NCBI GenBank assembly: GCA_001898385.1
Contig: MKTT01000086.1
Coordinates: 1-64,000 of the forward strand
Source of the DNA: Planctomycetales bacterium 71-10
GTDB taxonomy: Bacteria; Planctomycetota; Planctomycetia; Isosphaerales; Isosphaeraceae
Direction: 5' to 3'
DNA: 64,000 bases
The notes beneath the pieces were generated by a model, which was not told the DNA's origin, searched no databases, and saw only the letters and a list, made by a program, of their open reading frames with translations. The position numbers were made by a program, and so were the translations under genes. Below, piece by piece: positions 26,003 through 35,451 of this stretch (position 1 is the stretch's first letter; each line of letters begins with the position of its first letter).

Positions 26003-26360
26003 GGGGGGGCTCCTCGGCGAGCGTCCCTCGCTCGGAACCATCGGGAGACGCTGCCCAGGCGTATCGGGGGCGACCCTCGCGAGGATGACCGATCGGGAAG
26101 GAGATCGTGTCGCGTGGGTCCTTCGTGATGAAGAGGCGGCCTCCCGGTTGGCGTCGGATGTAGGCCCTATCCCCACGCGAGCGGTCGACCCCCAGCAGGG
26201 GCTCCGCGAGGCGAAGGATCGAGTCGATCCGGTCCAACTGCGTGCCGCCGGTCTTCCACGACTCGGGGACGATCAGCGCGTCGAATGGCATGGCTTCCAT
26301 GGGTGTCGCGGGCTCGTCTTGCCTCTTGGTCGCCGGAATCTCGGGGCGGGCGGCGATCAA
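25995..26360 (-). CDS. Small phage structural-region protein, 121 residues
   Basis: Start codon overlaps the stop of the tail-tube gene and its own end overlaps the start of the chaperone gene, so the three are translationally coupled. LDRIDSILRLAEPLLGVDR is helical and DRAYIRRQPGGRLFIT is beta. No family recognised. Position between tail tube and chaperone suggests a tail component. Confidence 0.5.
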   Translation of the reverse strand: MIAARPEIPATKRQDEPATPMEAMPFDALIVPESWKTGGTQLDRIDSILRLAEPLLGVDRSRGDRAYIRRQPGGRLFITKDPRDTISFPIGHPREGRPRYAWAASPDGSERGTLAEEPPHA

Positions 26361-26773
26361 GCCCTGGTGAAACTGAGCGGGTTGGTGGTTCCGTCGGACG
26401 AGTAGGCCATGAGGCTAAGTGTCGCCGTACCGAACTCGCCGTGGGCTCCGGACGTCTCGGCGTTCTCGGCCACCGCATTCGCGAGGACGTAGAGGATGTC
26501 GCCGCCGACCTCGCCCTTGGCGTCCTTGTGGATCGCGCTGAAGGTGCCGGTGGCGCCCGGTGCGATCGCCATGAGCGCCGCGGCGTCGCCGCTGGTGACG
26601 GTGGCTTTGGGCTTGCTCATCGTGTTGACGATCACCGTGGGGAAGTGATCGCCGTCTGCGGCATAGGCGGTGAGCGAGCCGCCCTGGGTGAAGCTCACCT
26701 GGGTCACCCGAGAGATGGGGGTCGAATCGAACGAGACGGCCGTCCAGTTCGATTGAAGCTTGGTCGCGGCCAT
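26357..26773 (-). CDS. Major tail (tube) protein
   Basis: 138 residues, beta-rich. The order MAATKLQSNWTAVSFDSTPI, ISRVTQVSFTQGGSLTAYAA, ATVTSGDAAALMAIAPGATG and GHGEFG-like SGAHGEFGTATLSLMAYSSD fits a small tail-tube fold in which subunits stack as rings. It follows the tail-terminator gene and precedes the chaperone pair, as in siphophage tail modules. Confidence 0.7.
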   Translation of the reverse strand: MAATKLQSNWTAVSFDSTPISRVTQVSFTQGGSLTAYAADGDHFPTVIVNTMSKPKATVTSGDAAALMAIAPGATGTFSAIHKDAKGEVGGDILYVLANAVAENAETSGAHGEFGTATLSLMAYSSDGTTNPLSFTRA

Positions 26774-26822
26774 GGGGAGACTCCTTGTCCAAGAAGAAAG
26801 TCGTGGGGCCTTGCGTGTCGGG

Positions 26823-27278
26823 TCATTCCGAGAGGTCGAAGTCGCTCCAACCTTCCAGCAGATACTGAAATTCCAGGGTCGCCTCGATGCGGCGCTCGGG
26901 GGGCGTGGCCTTGCGCCACGCCCAGGAGCAGAGCCTCGTCGAGCCCGGGAGCGAAACCCCGGCCAGCGAGCGGCCGTTCAAGGCCGATGCGGTCGTGTTC
27001 AGGAGCAACTCCGCCGCGTCGTCGCGGGCGGTCGGGTCGTCGTCCCGGGCGAGGAGGACGATCGTGACGGAGGAGGTCGCCTTCAGCGCGCCGGCGACGT
27101 CGTCCCCCAGGCCCGAGACGACGGTCCCGCTCGGTTCGATCGAGGCGGTGCGCCGGACTCCCGAGGGTTCGCCGCCGGCGTCGGGCAGTGTCCCCGGGTA
27201 GATCCGATCAAATACGCCGGTCGAGTCCAGCAGTTCCAAGATCGCGCCGCGAATGTCGCGCTCGCGGTGGTCGGGCAT
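26823..27278 (-). CDS. Tail terminator/head-tail joining protein
   Basis: 151 residues. DIRGAILELLDSTGVFDRIY, SSVTIVLLARDDDPTARDDA and RRIEATLEFQYLLEGW match the alpha/beta layout of phage tail-terminator proteins (gpU-like), where an N-terminal helix is followed by a mixed sheet. Gene order (just before the tail tube) supports it. Confidence 0.6.
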   Translation of the reverse strand: MPDHRERDIRGAILELLDSTGVFDRIYPGTLPDAGGEPSGVRRTASIEPSGTVVSGLGDDVAGALKATSSVTIVLLARDDDPTARDDAAELLLNTTASALNGRSLAGVSLPGSTRLCSWAWRKATPPERRIEATLEFQYLLEGWSDFDLSE

Positions 27279-27345
27279 CGTCGTTCGTCCTCATTCGCAG
27301 CCTTGGGTTCCGTGAGTTGCGAGGCCTGCCGATGGCTCGAGGGGC

Positions 27346-30300
27346 TCATCCGAATCGAGGCCGGAATCGGGAGATCACCAGTCGGCCCGGCTTGGCGAAC
27401 GAGATCGCCGGGGTGCCCGTGCCCGGTTCGGGATCGGGCTGATTCCCGGCTTGCGCGGCCACCCAGCGTCTCTGGTGGTCCAGCCAGGCCTGCATCCGGA
27501 CCGACTCGCAGTAGACGTCGCCGGTCTTGGTCAGGTCCTCCGGGGCGGCGTACCGGTAGCGGCGGTTGTCCACGCCGCCGTCTCGGCCGTCGCCGTAGCC
27601 CGCCTTCTGGGCCGGCCCCCGCAGCAGCCCCCAGAGATAGAGGCTGTCGTCGTAGTCGGTGTACGGCGACGTCGAGGCGATCTCGTACTGCATGTAGAGG
27701 TCGACCCCCCCGATCGACCGCATCGCGCCGTAGTAGTCGCGCTCGGTGAAGTAGAAGTTCGGGTTGTAGGGGATGTCGCGCCGCCGCCGCCCGAGCGGGT
27801 CCGAGAAGCCGGGCGTGCCCGGCAGGACGATCGCCTCGAGCCCCCCCTCGTAGCAGAATTTCAACGGCCGCCGGCCCGTGGCCGCCTCGTGCGAGGCGAG
27901 CATCCGGTCCATCGACGCCATCATCTGGCGGTACTGCAGGATGCTCCCGTCGTAGTAGGTCAGGAACGTGTAGAGGTCGCACGCCTGGTCGTCGTCGACC
28001 GCGGTGAACGCGGCACCGCAGGCCGCGGTCTTGGGCGTGATGATGTAGGGGGCGATGGCCGCGGCGTCGGGCTCGACGCCCAGGCGGCGACAGTCGGCCA
28101 GGATGTCGACCCCCGTCTGGGAGCAGACGACGTGGACGAGCTCGCCCTGCCGCCCAACCTCGGCGAAGCACGCCCGGGCGACCTCGAAGGCGGCCCGGGA
28201 TCGCAGGATGTACAGCTCTCTGTGATTGGCCAGGCCGACCGCATGGGACACGATCTCGTAGACCTGGGTGTTGGGGAATCGCCAGTTCCAGATCTCGTTG
28301 CCCAGTTCGAAGATCACCTTGCGGCCCGCGGGGAGGTGATCGCGGACCTGCCTGGCCGCCTCGTAGACGGCCGCGTCGGTGGACCGCCCGGGGACGCACA
28401 GCCAATGCCACGCCAGAGGGGCCGTGGCCGTCTGCCGGGCCGTCTCGGCGTACGGGAAGACGGCGTAGGGGCTGACGAACTCCTTCGTGCCCGCGTCAGG
28501 CGCGTCGAACGGCTGGAGGACGGCCGGGGTCCCGGACCCCCCCAGGCCCAGCCCGTCGTCGCCGACGAACACCAGCGCCCGGTCGATCGCCGTCGGCAGG
28601 ATGGCGTTCTTCGCGTTGTACAGCCGGTTGTAGCCCCGCTTCGTCCCGTCGGGGCCCTGCAGGAGGACGCCGGAGGACCGCGTCCTCGCCGTCGCGCCGG
28701 CCGGATATGCGGCCGCGCCCGCCGGCCGCGACTTGACGGTGATCTTCCCGGCGGCGCGGTCGACGGCGGCCACGACCAGGACCTCGGAGCCGATGGCGAG
28801 GTTGATGTTCGTCGCGATGAAGTCCCAGTCGGACTCCGCCGCGGGGGTCGCGTAGACGTCCAGGGCCGTCGCGGCCAGGGGGGCCGTCAGCGTGAGCGTC
28901 CGGCGCGCGGCGATGTTCGCGTCGTCGGTGCCGCCCCAGTCCGAGTAGCCGCCGTTCGCCAGGTTCCGGCCGAACGTGAGCGGGGTCGAGAGGTCCTGGT
29001 CGAAGACGGCCTCGTAGCGGTGGGTCGCCGGGTCGACGGGGATGTATTGGCTCGCTTGCGTGATCGGGATGCGGTAGCCGACGACGATCGGGCCCGCGGC
29101 GTGCGTCGCGGTCGGCGTGTTGCGCGACCCCCGCTCCACCCGGTACTCGTCGCCCTCGCGGGGGACCCCGACCACCCGCATGATCTCGCCGCCGTCGAAC
29201 AGGAGTTGACCCAGCATGACGGGCATGCGACGCCCGTCCGCGATCGCGATCGTCTCGACCGTCCCCGGGGGCGGGGCGGTCGCGATCGCCGCGGCCAGCG
29301 TCGCCGTGTACGTCTCGGAGGCCGGCCAGGGGGTCGGCGTGTAGAAGTAGGGCGAAGCGGCGGGGTCGAACGGCCCGACCGAGGCGAAGTGGAGCCTGTC
29401 GACGTACCCCGGGTTCGCATAGTGCGGCGCCCCCGGCTTGGCCATCTGCTCCGGCTCGGCGACGTCGAAGCCCTGGGCCGGCGTCCCGTCCATGTGCCGG
29501 AAGCCCCCGCACCCGGGCGACAGGAAGCCCTCCATCGCCTCGTCGAGCGCCAGGTCGTCGCGGGGCGGGAGCGTCACAGGGCCGGGCTTCGTCGGCTCCG
29601 GCCACGAGCCGGGCTGGTAGGCCACGAAGTCGGCGTAGTGCAGGTTGGGGGCGTCCGGGCAGGTCATCGTCACGTAAAGGTTGCCGTAGCGGGCCCGCCG
29701 GCGGGCCGTGATCGCCGCCCCGGCCGCGTGGGCCGCGGCGACGGTGCCGTTCCAGCCCCGCGTGCAGCCCGCGCACGTCCGGGCGACGGCGTCGTACGAC
29801 CCGACCAGGATCTGCTCGCCGTCGACGACCAGGTAGCTCTCGTTGAGCGAGCCGACGATCGGCTCGACGAGCCGGATCGTCGTCGCCGTCGCGTCGACCG
29901 CCTCGCGGAGCGTGTAAGCCGTCGTCGCGCCGAACCGGACGTCGTAGACCCGGACCTTGCCCCGGCCCTCCGCGTCGCCGTCGTTGCGATAATCCCGCAC
30001 CTCCTTGACGACCGAGCCGACGCCGTCCCCGCCCACGACCATGGTGACGGGGTTCGCGTGGTCGTAGTCGGACCAGCCGATGGCCCAGAGGCCCTCCTTG
30101 CCGGCGATCCCCTCCGGATCCACGCGGTTGTACCCGCCCGACTGCGCGAGGATGGCGTTGACGATCGGCCCCTTGAACGTCCCGTCGGGCCAGTATTTGG
30201 CGTTCATGCCCATGCGGAAGTTGAGAGCCCGGTTCCGATTCATGACGACGGGCGTATATTCGGTCGCCGAGGTGATCGCGGCGTTCGTCCCCACGCGGGC

Positions 30301-31404
30301 CGGGGGCGCGCCGGGCCACAGCCCGTCGGAGATCGGCATCCCCGCGAAGTTGTCGACGGCGAGGCCGAAGATCGCGGGGGCGAACCCGATCTGCGGGGAG
30401 ATCCAGCCGGCCGGCGCGTCGAGGAGCACCGCCTGGCCGGGCGATACGGAGACCCCGGCCGGCATCGGGAAGAAGAGGGCGTCCGCCGTGGGCTGGACGT
30501 AGGCCCCCGCGGAGGCCGTCGTCGGCAGGGCGATCGGCGGGCCGCCGTCGATCCGGATCGACGGAGCCGCGGCCGTCGCGTCGCCCTGCGGCGCGACGCG
30601 GGCCCGCCCCTCGCCGTCCGTCAGGATGACCGTGACCGTCTTCCCCGCGGAGCCGACGTAGGCCCGCTCCACGGCCAGGGCCCCCTTGCAGGCCATCGGC
30701 TCCGAGTAGCGGACGACGTCGCCCGAAGTCGCCCGGGTCGGCTCCGGGATGCCGTAGTTGGGGTCGCCGCCCCACGACACCCCGGGCTCGTTCGCGCGGA
30801 CGTCGGCCCCGACGGCCCCCTCCAGCGAGTGGTACATGGCCAGGACGCCCGGCGTGGCGGCGGCCGCGGCGAAGACGGCCGGGGCCGCGTCGGCGTCGCC
30901 GGCCAGGGCCGACACGTCGGCGTCGGTCGCGGCGTAGCCGTCGAGGAAGAACGCCCGCTGGATCGTGAAGTCGGAGTCGCTCCCGCCGTAGCCCAGCCAG
31001 CTGATGGTCCCCAGCGGGCCGGAGAGGTCCGCGGCCCACGGGACCTTGGCCCCGTTGACGGCCACGAACCGCCGGGACGCGTCGTCCTTGTCGTAGACCA
31101 GGGCCAGGTGGTAGACGCCCCCGACGGCCGCCCCCGCCCGGGAGTGCGTCCGGGTCGTCCCCGCCGCCGACATGCACTGGGCGTTGAACGTGTACGTCGA
31201 CCCGCCCGCCGGCCCGATCGCCGTGAACCGGCACTGGCCCCGGACGAACAGCGTCTGCATGCCGCTCGTCGGCAGCGAGTTCAGCCGCACGTAGGCCGAC
31301 ATCGTGACCCGGGCGCCGATGAACGGGATGTTGAACGTCTTCGCGTTGATCTTGCCCGAATTCTTGAACGTTACGGCCAATGGGGCCTCCTGGATGAACC
31401 GCAA
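27346..31404 (-). CDS. Giant tail-associated protein with LamG-like and glycosidase-like domains
   Basis: 1352 residues, the largest gene of the phage-like region. Residues about 10-200 resemble a LamG/concanavalin-type jelly roll (VTMSAYVRLNSLPTSGMQTL, VYHLALVYDKDDASRRFVAV). The centre (about 220-950) is beta-rich with VVDGEQILVGSYD and VERGSRNTPTATHAAGP. The C-terminal 350 residues look like a TIM-barrel glycosidase: KVIFELGNEIWNWRFPN, with the Asn-Glu pair near residue 1038, and PLKFCYEGGLEAIV with a second Glu near 1186, the spacing expected of acid/base and nucleophile. A host-surface glycan is the likely target, as in phage depolymerases. No signal peptide. Confidence 0.7.
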   Translation of the reverse strand: MRFIQEAPLAVTFKNSGKINAKTFNIPFIGARVTMSAYVRLNSLPTSGMQTLFVRGQCRFTAIGPAGGSTYTFNAQCMSAAGTTRTHSRAGAAVGGVYHLALVYDKDDASRRFVAVNGAKVPWAADLSGPLGTISWLGYGGSDSDFTIQRAFFLDGYAATDADVSALAGDADAAPAVFAAAAATPGVLAMYHSLEGAVGADVRANEPGVSWGGDPNYGIPEPTRATSGDVVRYSEPMACKGALAVERAYVGSAGKTVTVILTDGEGRARVAPQGDATAAAPSIRIDGGPPIALPTTASAGAYVQPTADALFFPMPAGVSVSPGQAVLLDAPAGWISPQIGFAPAIFGLAVDNFAGMPISDGLWPGAPPARVGTNAAITSATEYTPVVMNRNRALNFRMGMNAKYWPDGTFKGPIVNAILAQSGGYNRVDPEGIAGKEGLWAIGWSDYDHANPVTMVVGGDGVGSVVKEVRDYRNDGDAEGRGKVRVYDVRFGATTAYTLREAVDATATTIRLVEPIVGSLNESYLVVDGEQILVGSYDAVARTCAGCTRGWNGTVAAAHAAGAAITARRRARYGNLYVTMTCPDAPNLHYADFVAYQPGSWPEPTKPGPVTLPPRDDLALDEAMEGFLSPGCGGFRHMDGTPAQGFDVAEPEQMAKPGAPHYANPGYVDRLHFASVGPFDPAASPYFYTPTPWPASETYTATLAAAIATAPPPGTVETIAIADGRRMPVMLGQLLFDGGEIMRVVGVPREGDEYRVERGSRNTPTATHAAGPIVVGYRIPITQASQYIPVDPATHRYEAVFDQDLSTPLTFGRNLANGGYSDWGGTDDANIAARRTLTLTAPLAATALDVYATPAAESDWDFIATNINLAIGSEVLVVAAVDRAAGKITVKSRPAGAAAYPAGATARTRSSGVLLQGPDGTKRGYNRLYNAKNAILPTAIDRALVFVGDDGLGLGGSGTPAVLQPFDAPDAGTKEFVSPYAVFPYAETARQTATAPLAWHWLCVPGRSTDAAVYEAARQVRDHLPAGRKVIFELGNEIWNWRFPNTQVYEIVSHAVGLANHRELYILRSRAAFEVARACFAEVGRQGELVHVVCSQTGVDILADCRRLGVEPDAAAIAPYIITPKTAACGAAFTAVDDDQACDLYTFLTYYDGSILQYRQMMASMDRMLASHEAATGRRPLKFCYEGGLEAIVLPGTPGFSDPLGRRRRDIPYNPNFYFTERDYYGAMRSIGGVDLYMQYEIASTSPYTDYDDSLYLWGLLRGPAQKAGYGDGRDGGVDNRRYRYAAPEDLTKTGDVYCESVRMQAWLDHQRRWVAAQAGNQPDPEPGTGTPAISFAKPGRLVISRFRPRFG

Positions 31405-31463
31405 GAGGGGGGAGCCGGGTGGGGTGGGTACGGCCGGGAGGCGGCCTCGTCCCTCCGCACCAC

Positions 31464-33359
31464 TCAGGCGACAGAGGCCGCTACGGACGCCGAGAGACCA
31501 TCGACCTGCGATGGCGGGGTGCTGTCGGCCGTGAAATGAACGGTCGAGACGTTGCCCTCTTCACCGTAGGTGTTGCAAGCCCGGACGACCGCGGCGTACC
31601 GCCGCCCGTCCACTAGGCCGTCGATCTCGGTCGCGAAGGCGTTGCCGCGCGAGGTCGCCGCGGGGACGATGATGGGAGAGGAAAAATCGATATTGGAATC
31701 GTGCGATATGTAAACGTGAAACATGGTCGCCATGTTCGAATCCTGTCGGCTGGCGTCCGTCCACTCGAGACGAACCCGTCCGCGACCCAGGTCGATCGCG
31801 CGGAGGCCGATCGGTGCTCGTGGGACATGGGTCACATCTCGCCCCGCGTGGTCGAGATTCAAGGAGGCCGACGCATCGAGATTCTCTTCTTGAAGACCCC
31901 ACGCCGGATCGTAGGCCCGTACGCCGAAGCGGAAGGAGGAGCCGACGGCCAGCGGTTCGCTCGTCCACTCCAGGCCTGAGGTTTCCGCGATCGGCGAGTT
32001 GTAGTCGATCGGGCCTCCAAGGCCGGCGTTGGAGTAGATCTTGTAGATCAGGCCGAGACCGGGGCTGGGGATTCGACAGGTGCCGCCGGCTCCGAGCCCG
32101 CCGTTCGAGACCGGGACGCAGGCCAGGTTCTCGCGCGCGGCGCCTCCGAATCCGGTGCCGTTCGTCGCCCCCGGGCCTGCCCGGTGGGCGACGCCTACCC
32201 GCGCCGAGGATCCGAAACGCCATCCCGGCGAGGCTTCGATGTCGACGCCGATCCGATGCAAAGCCGCGGGGGCCGCTGCCAGGATGGCGAGGGCGTTATG
32301 AGTTCCATCCAGGTGCGGCATGACGACGCCGCCGGTCGACCATGGCGCGATTGCCGGTTCGCTCGCCGTTCGCTCGGATTCCGCCGTGCCGCCGATGGCG
32401 CAAGCGACGTAGCTCTCGAGCGAGATTCCGACGCCGGCGATTCCGAGCCCAGCCATGTGCGCCGCGGCACCGTAAGCATCGGCGCGGAGATGCCGAGTCA
32501 CGGTAACCGTACCGCCGAGTCCGATCGCCGCGACGCCGGAAATGCGACCGTCGACCTGATTCGAACTGATGGCCGAACCGCCGACGATCAGCCCTCCCGT
32601 GACCACACCTGATAGGTCGGAGCCGCCGACCTTCCCCGAGGAAGCGACGCCGAGCCAACCTCGGAAGCCGAGAGCGAAGTCGCCCCGGCGGGGGCCGACA
32701 TCGCCGACCACCCTGCCTCTCAGCCAATATTTGAAGGATCGGCCCGGGGAATCCACCGAGTGCGCGCCGAAGCCGCCGATCGACGACCCGCCGGAGCCCG
32801 CTCGAGAATGGGACTGCATGACGGTCGAACTGGGGCCCGTCCCTAAGCCCCCCGAGACGGCTTCGACTTTATCGGAGGCGACCTGCGGCAACCCTCCCAG
32901 CGACCAGGCCCATTCCGACGTATGTTCGACCCTGAACGATGCGTCGGCGGAGGTCGTGGCTTCGACGCCCGCCTCGCAGGCCACCTCGATCGACGTGGAT
33001 GGGGAGCAGAAGCCGGCCGTCGACCAGCCACCCCCCGAGCCATGGTTCCTGGAGGTCCAGGCATCGGCGACGGCCAGGATTTCAAGGGTGGTTACGGCGT
33101 TCGTGGCGATTGCCGTGCTCGGGGGGGCCGATCCGCCGGAGGTCGTCTGTTCGCGAAGATCCGGGGAAGCGTTGACCGCGAGCAGGCTCGATCCTCCGGC
33201 CCGGAGGCCGCCGGACCCCGCTACGGACTGGTCGGAGGCCACGCGGACCACAGGCGCGACGAACGAGCCCCGAAAGCCCTGAGGCTTCGAGTTCGAGGAT
33301 CGGGAGGCCGTCTCGACCGATACGCCGCGGTACCAATGTTCGAAGGATCGTGGCGGCAT
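31464..33359 (-). CDS. Large Fn3-containing tail or fibre protein
   Basis: 631 residues. The start (SFEHWYRGVSVETASRSS) and a second copy near residue 218 (SFKYWLRGRVVGDVG) show an internal repeat, each followed by a Gly/Ser/Ala-rich beta region. The C-terminal 200 residues have two Fn3-like domains (YKIYSNAGLGGPIDYNSPI, SFRFGVRAYDPAWGLQEENL, and RVRLEWTDASRQDSNMATMF). Probably a structural appendage of the particle. No catalytic motif. Confidence 0.6.
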   Translation of the reverse strand: MPPRSFEHWYRGVSVETASRSSNSKPQGFRGSFVAPVVRVASDQSVAGSGGLRAGGSSLLAVNASPDLREQTTSGGSAPPSTAIATNAVTTLEILAVADAWTSRNHGSGGGWSTAGFCSPSTSIEVACEAGVEATTSADASFRVEHTSEWAWSLGGLPQVASDKVEAVSGGLGTGPSSTVMQSHSRAGSGGSSIGGFGAHSVDSPGRSFKYWLRGRVVGDVGPRRGDFALGFRGWLGVASSGKVGGSDLSGVVTGGLIVGGSAISSNQVDGRISGVAAIGLGGTVTVTRHLRADAYGAAAHMAGLGIAGVGISLESYVACAIGGTAESERTASEPAIAPWSTGGVVMPHLDGTHNALAILAAAPAALHRIGVDIEASPGWRFGSSARVGVAHRAGPGATNGTGFGGAARENLACVPVSNGGLGAGGTCRIPSPGLGLIYKIYSNAGLGGPIDYNSPIAETSGLEWTSEPLAVGSSFRFGVRAYDPAWGLQEENLDASASLNLDHAGRDVTHVPRAPIGLRAIDLGRGRVRLEWTDASRQDSNMATMFHVYISHDSNIDFSSPIIVPAATSRGNAFATEIDGLVDGRRYAAVVRACNTYGEEGNVSTVHFTADSTPPSQVDGLSASVAASVA

Positions 33360-33369
33360 GGCGGCCCGT

Positions 33370-34884
33370 CTAGGAAAGGGTGATCGAGTCGAAGTAGGCG
33401 ACGCCTGTCCCGTCGGACGAACGAGAGACCAACCGGAGCATCAGGGCCCCCGGGCGGGTCGGCGTGACCGACGAGAAGCTCAGCGTCTCGTACTCGTTCG
33501 GCGTCGATCCCGTCCCGCCGCTCGACGAAGCGGTGACCACCTGATCCGCCGAAACGCCGATCTCGGGATTCGCCAGCAGGATGGCTTGCGGTTTGTTCGC
33601 ATCGCCATGGTTTCCATCCCATCGGACCTTGACGCGGATGACGGTCGCGGTCGCATCCATCAGGATCGGCCGCTCCAGCGAACTCGGCCCCCTGAGAGCC
33701 AGGCAAGCGGGCGATCCCGAATCGGCGTACGGCGTATTTATTTCACCGGTGTCGTGTCGCTCGAGCGCCCCCACGGCGGCACGGGTCGAAAGATATCCTT
33801 CCGGCCGCGCCCGTCCGGCAAAGTCCGTCGTCGGAGAGGCCCCGCCCACCACGAACCCCCCTAGGAGCGAGTTGGCGACGGGCTCGCCCCAGGGCCGAAG
33901 AGGCGTCCCGACCAGTCGACCGTCCCCGTAGTCGAACGCGGGCCGGACGCTCCCGATCGAGTGCGACCCGGCGGTCACGTTGAGGCGGGCCGCCGACGCG
34001 ACGTGGAAGGCGTTGTAGTCCTCGGTGACCTGCGAGACGTGGCCGGCCACGATGCCGTTGTTGCCGCTCAGGTAGCAGCCGAACACCGTGATCGGCGAGG
34101 CCAGCACGACGGGGTCGCTGCCATAGACCGAGATCGGGGCGCTGTGCCCGCCCAGGAATGAGCAGTGGGAGATCTGCAGCCCGGTCGCGGCGTACCCCAG
34201 GCCGGTGTTCGCGACCCTGGCGACGATCAGGACCCCCCCCCGGAACCGGCAGTTTCGCACGACCGAATCGAGGGAGTACTCGGCGGCGGCCCCGGCCACG
34301 TTGAACATGATGGGCCGCCCGCTGGAGTTGCCGCCGACGTGGAAGTCGCACCGCTCGACCACCGCGTTGAGGCCGGCGGCCGCGGGGGCGGCCGCCGACC
34401 CGAAGACGATCGCGGGCTGGGAGGAATGGGGGACCACGATGCAGTCGGAGATCGTCCAGTCGTGGCCGGCGCCCACGTCGACGCAGGATTTGTCGATGGC
34501 GCCGCCGATCAGCTTGAGCCGGCGGAGCGAGACGTAGGATTTGTTCCCGCCCGCGAGGCACGGCATGCCGCGGGCCGTCGTGTCGTTCACCCACGACGAC
34601 CAGTCCACCACCCCCGTCGCCGGGGTCGCGAGGCCCCCGGCCAGGAATCCGGCCCCGTCGCAGTCGCCCACGACCTCCAGCCGCGCGGTCGCGGTGGGCG
34701 TCAGGCCGAGCGTGACCGACTCGTAGTAGGTCCCGGGCTCGAGGTAGACCCGGGCCCCGTCGGAGCCCAGGGACGCGGCCGGGGAGGCGCCGATCGCCTT
34801 GGCGATCGTCTTCCAGGGATTGGACGCCGTCCCCGTGCCGGTCGAGTCGCTCCCCCGGCCGGCGGAAACGTAGTAATTGTTCAT
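33370..34884 (-). CDS. Right-handed beta-helix protein (tailspike/pectate-lyase-like)
   Basis: 504 residues. The opening NNYYVSAGRGSDSTGTGTAS with NPWKTIAKAI and ARVYLEPGTYYESVTL is typical of DUF1565-like parallel beta-helices. Repeating coils follow: SYVSLRRLKLIGGAIDKSCV, DWTISDCIVVPHSSQPAIVF, SVVRNCRFRGGVLIVA, LQISHCSFLGGHSAPISVYG. The last 100 residues form a beta-sandwich-like domain (VIRVKVRWDGNHGD). This is the architecture of phage tailspikes that bind or cut polysaccharides. Active-site acids cannot be assigned. Confidence 0.75.
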   Translation of the reverse strand: MNNYYVSAGRGSDSTGTGTASNPWKTIAKAIGASPAASLGSDGARVYLEPGTYYESVTLGLTPTATARLEVVGDCDGAGFLAGGLATPATGVVDWSSWVNDTTARGMPCLAGGNKSYVSLRRLKLIGGAIDKSCVDVGAGHDWTISDCIVVPHSSQPAIVFGSAAAPAAAGLNAVVERCDFHVGGNSSGRPIMFNVAGAAAEYSLDSVVRNCRFRGGVLIVARVANTGLGYAATGLQISHCSFLGGHSAPISVYGSDPVVLASPITVFGCYLSGNNGIVAGHVSQVTEDYNAFHVASAARLNVTAGSHSIGSVRPAFDYGDGRLVGTPLRPWGEPVANSLLGGFVVGGASPTTDFAGRARPEGYLSTRAAVGALERHDTGEINTPYADSGSPACLALRGPSSLERPILMDATATVIRVKVRWDGNHGDANKPQAILLANPEIGVSADQVVTASSSGGTGSTPNEYETLSFSSVTPTRPGALMLRLVSRSSDGTGVAYFDSITLS

Positions 34885-34926
34885 GAGGTATCCTTGGGTC
34901 CCTTGGGAAGACCGGGGGAGGCGGGA

Positions 34927-34965
34927 GAGGTCGGCTGATATGGCGACGGTCCGGCGGCCGACCTC
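34927..34965 (-). terminator. Hairpin upstream of the beta-helix gene
   Basis: GAGGTCGGC at 34927-34935 pairs with GCCGACCTC at 34957-34965 (9 bp stem, 21-nt loop) in the gap between the 151-residue gene and the beta-helix gene. It may attenuate transcription or mark an mRNA processing point inside the operon. Confidence 0.3.
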
Positions 34966-34988
34966 GGCTCCTCAGGGCCTCAAAATCG

Positions 34989-35444
34989 TCAGGCGACTTC
35001 GAAGACCGGCGTGATGGACAGCGTGTCGCCCGAGTGCAAGGTTCGGGGATCAGCGAATTGCTCGGCGAGGATCAGCGTCCCGCTCGTAGCCCCGACGATG
35101 AAGTAGCCGTGGATCACGTCGCTCGTCGCATCGACGGTCCAGCTCAGAGGGGACGAGCCGTACTTCGAATGGGCGACCTGCTCGCGGGAGGACCAGGGCG
35201 GTGAACCGGCCGGGGCCTGGAGGACGGGGGCGTTCCAGGTCGACGCGGAGACCGAGCGGGTGAGCGTCTTCCTCGCGTAGCCGCCGAACGCCGCCTCGTG
35301 AGCGGTGTAGGTGGCGGCCGTATCGGTCTCGGAAGGGGTGATGGCCGAATTGTACAGGCCGAGCTGCCAGTCTTCGGGCGTGCCGCCGCCCAGGAGTTCG
35401 GTCAGGAGGCGGACGTCGCCCTCGCGGGAAACCAGGAAAGGCAT
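34989..35444 (-). CDS. Phage structural-region protein, 151 residues
   Basis: DVRLLTELLGGGTPEDWQLG begins a small beta protein with AAFGGYARKTLTRSVSASTW and VIHGYFIVGATSGTLILAEQ. This pattern is common in phage appendage-associated proteins that sit before fibre genes. It lies 7 bp after the 225-residue gene and is probably coupled to it. Confidence 0.55.
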   Translation of the reverse strand: MPFLVSREGDVRLLTELLGGGTPEDWQLGLYNSAITPSETDTAATYTAHEAAFGGYARKTLTRSVSASTWNAPVLQAPAGSPPWSSREQVAHSKYGSSPLSWTVDATSDVIHGYFIVGATSGTLILAEQFADPRTLHSGDTLSITPVFEVA

Positions 35445-35451
35445 GGTGGAA

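Noticed and set aside
27451-31539. 1362-residue open frame antisense to the giant tail protein
   Set aside because: Extremely Arg/Val/Asp-rich with no recognisable motif; the opposite strand encodes LamG and glycosidase-like domains.
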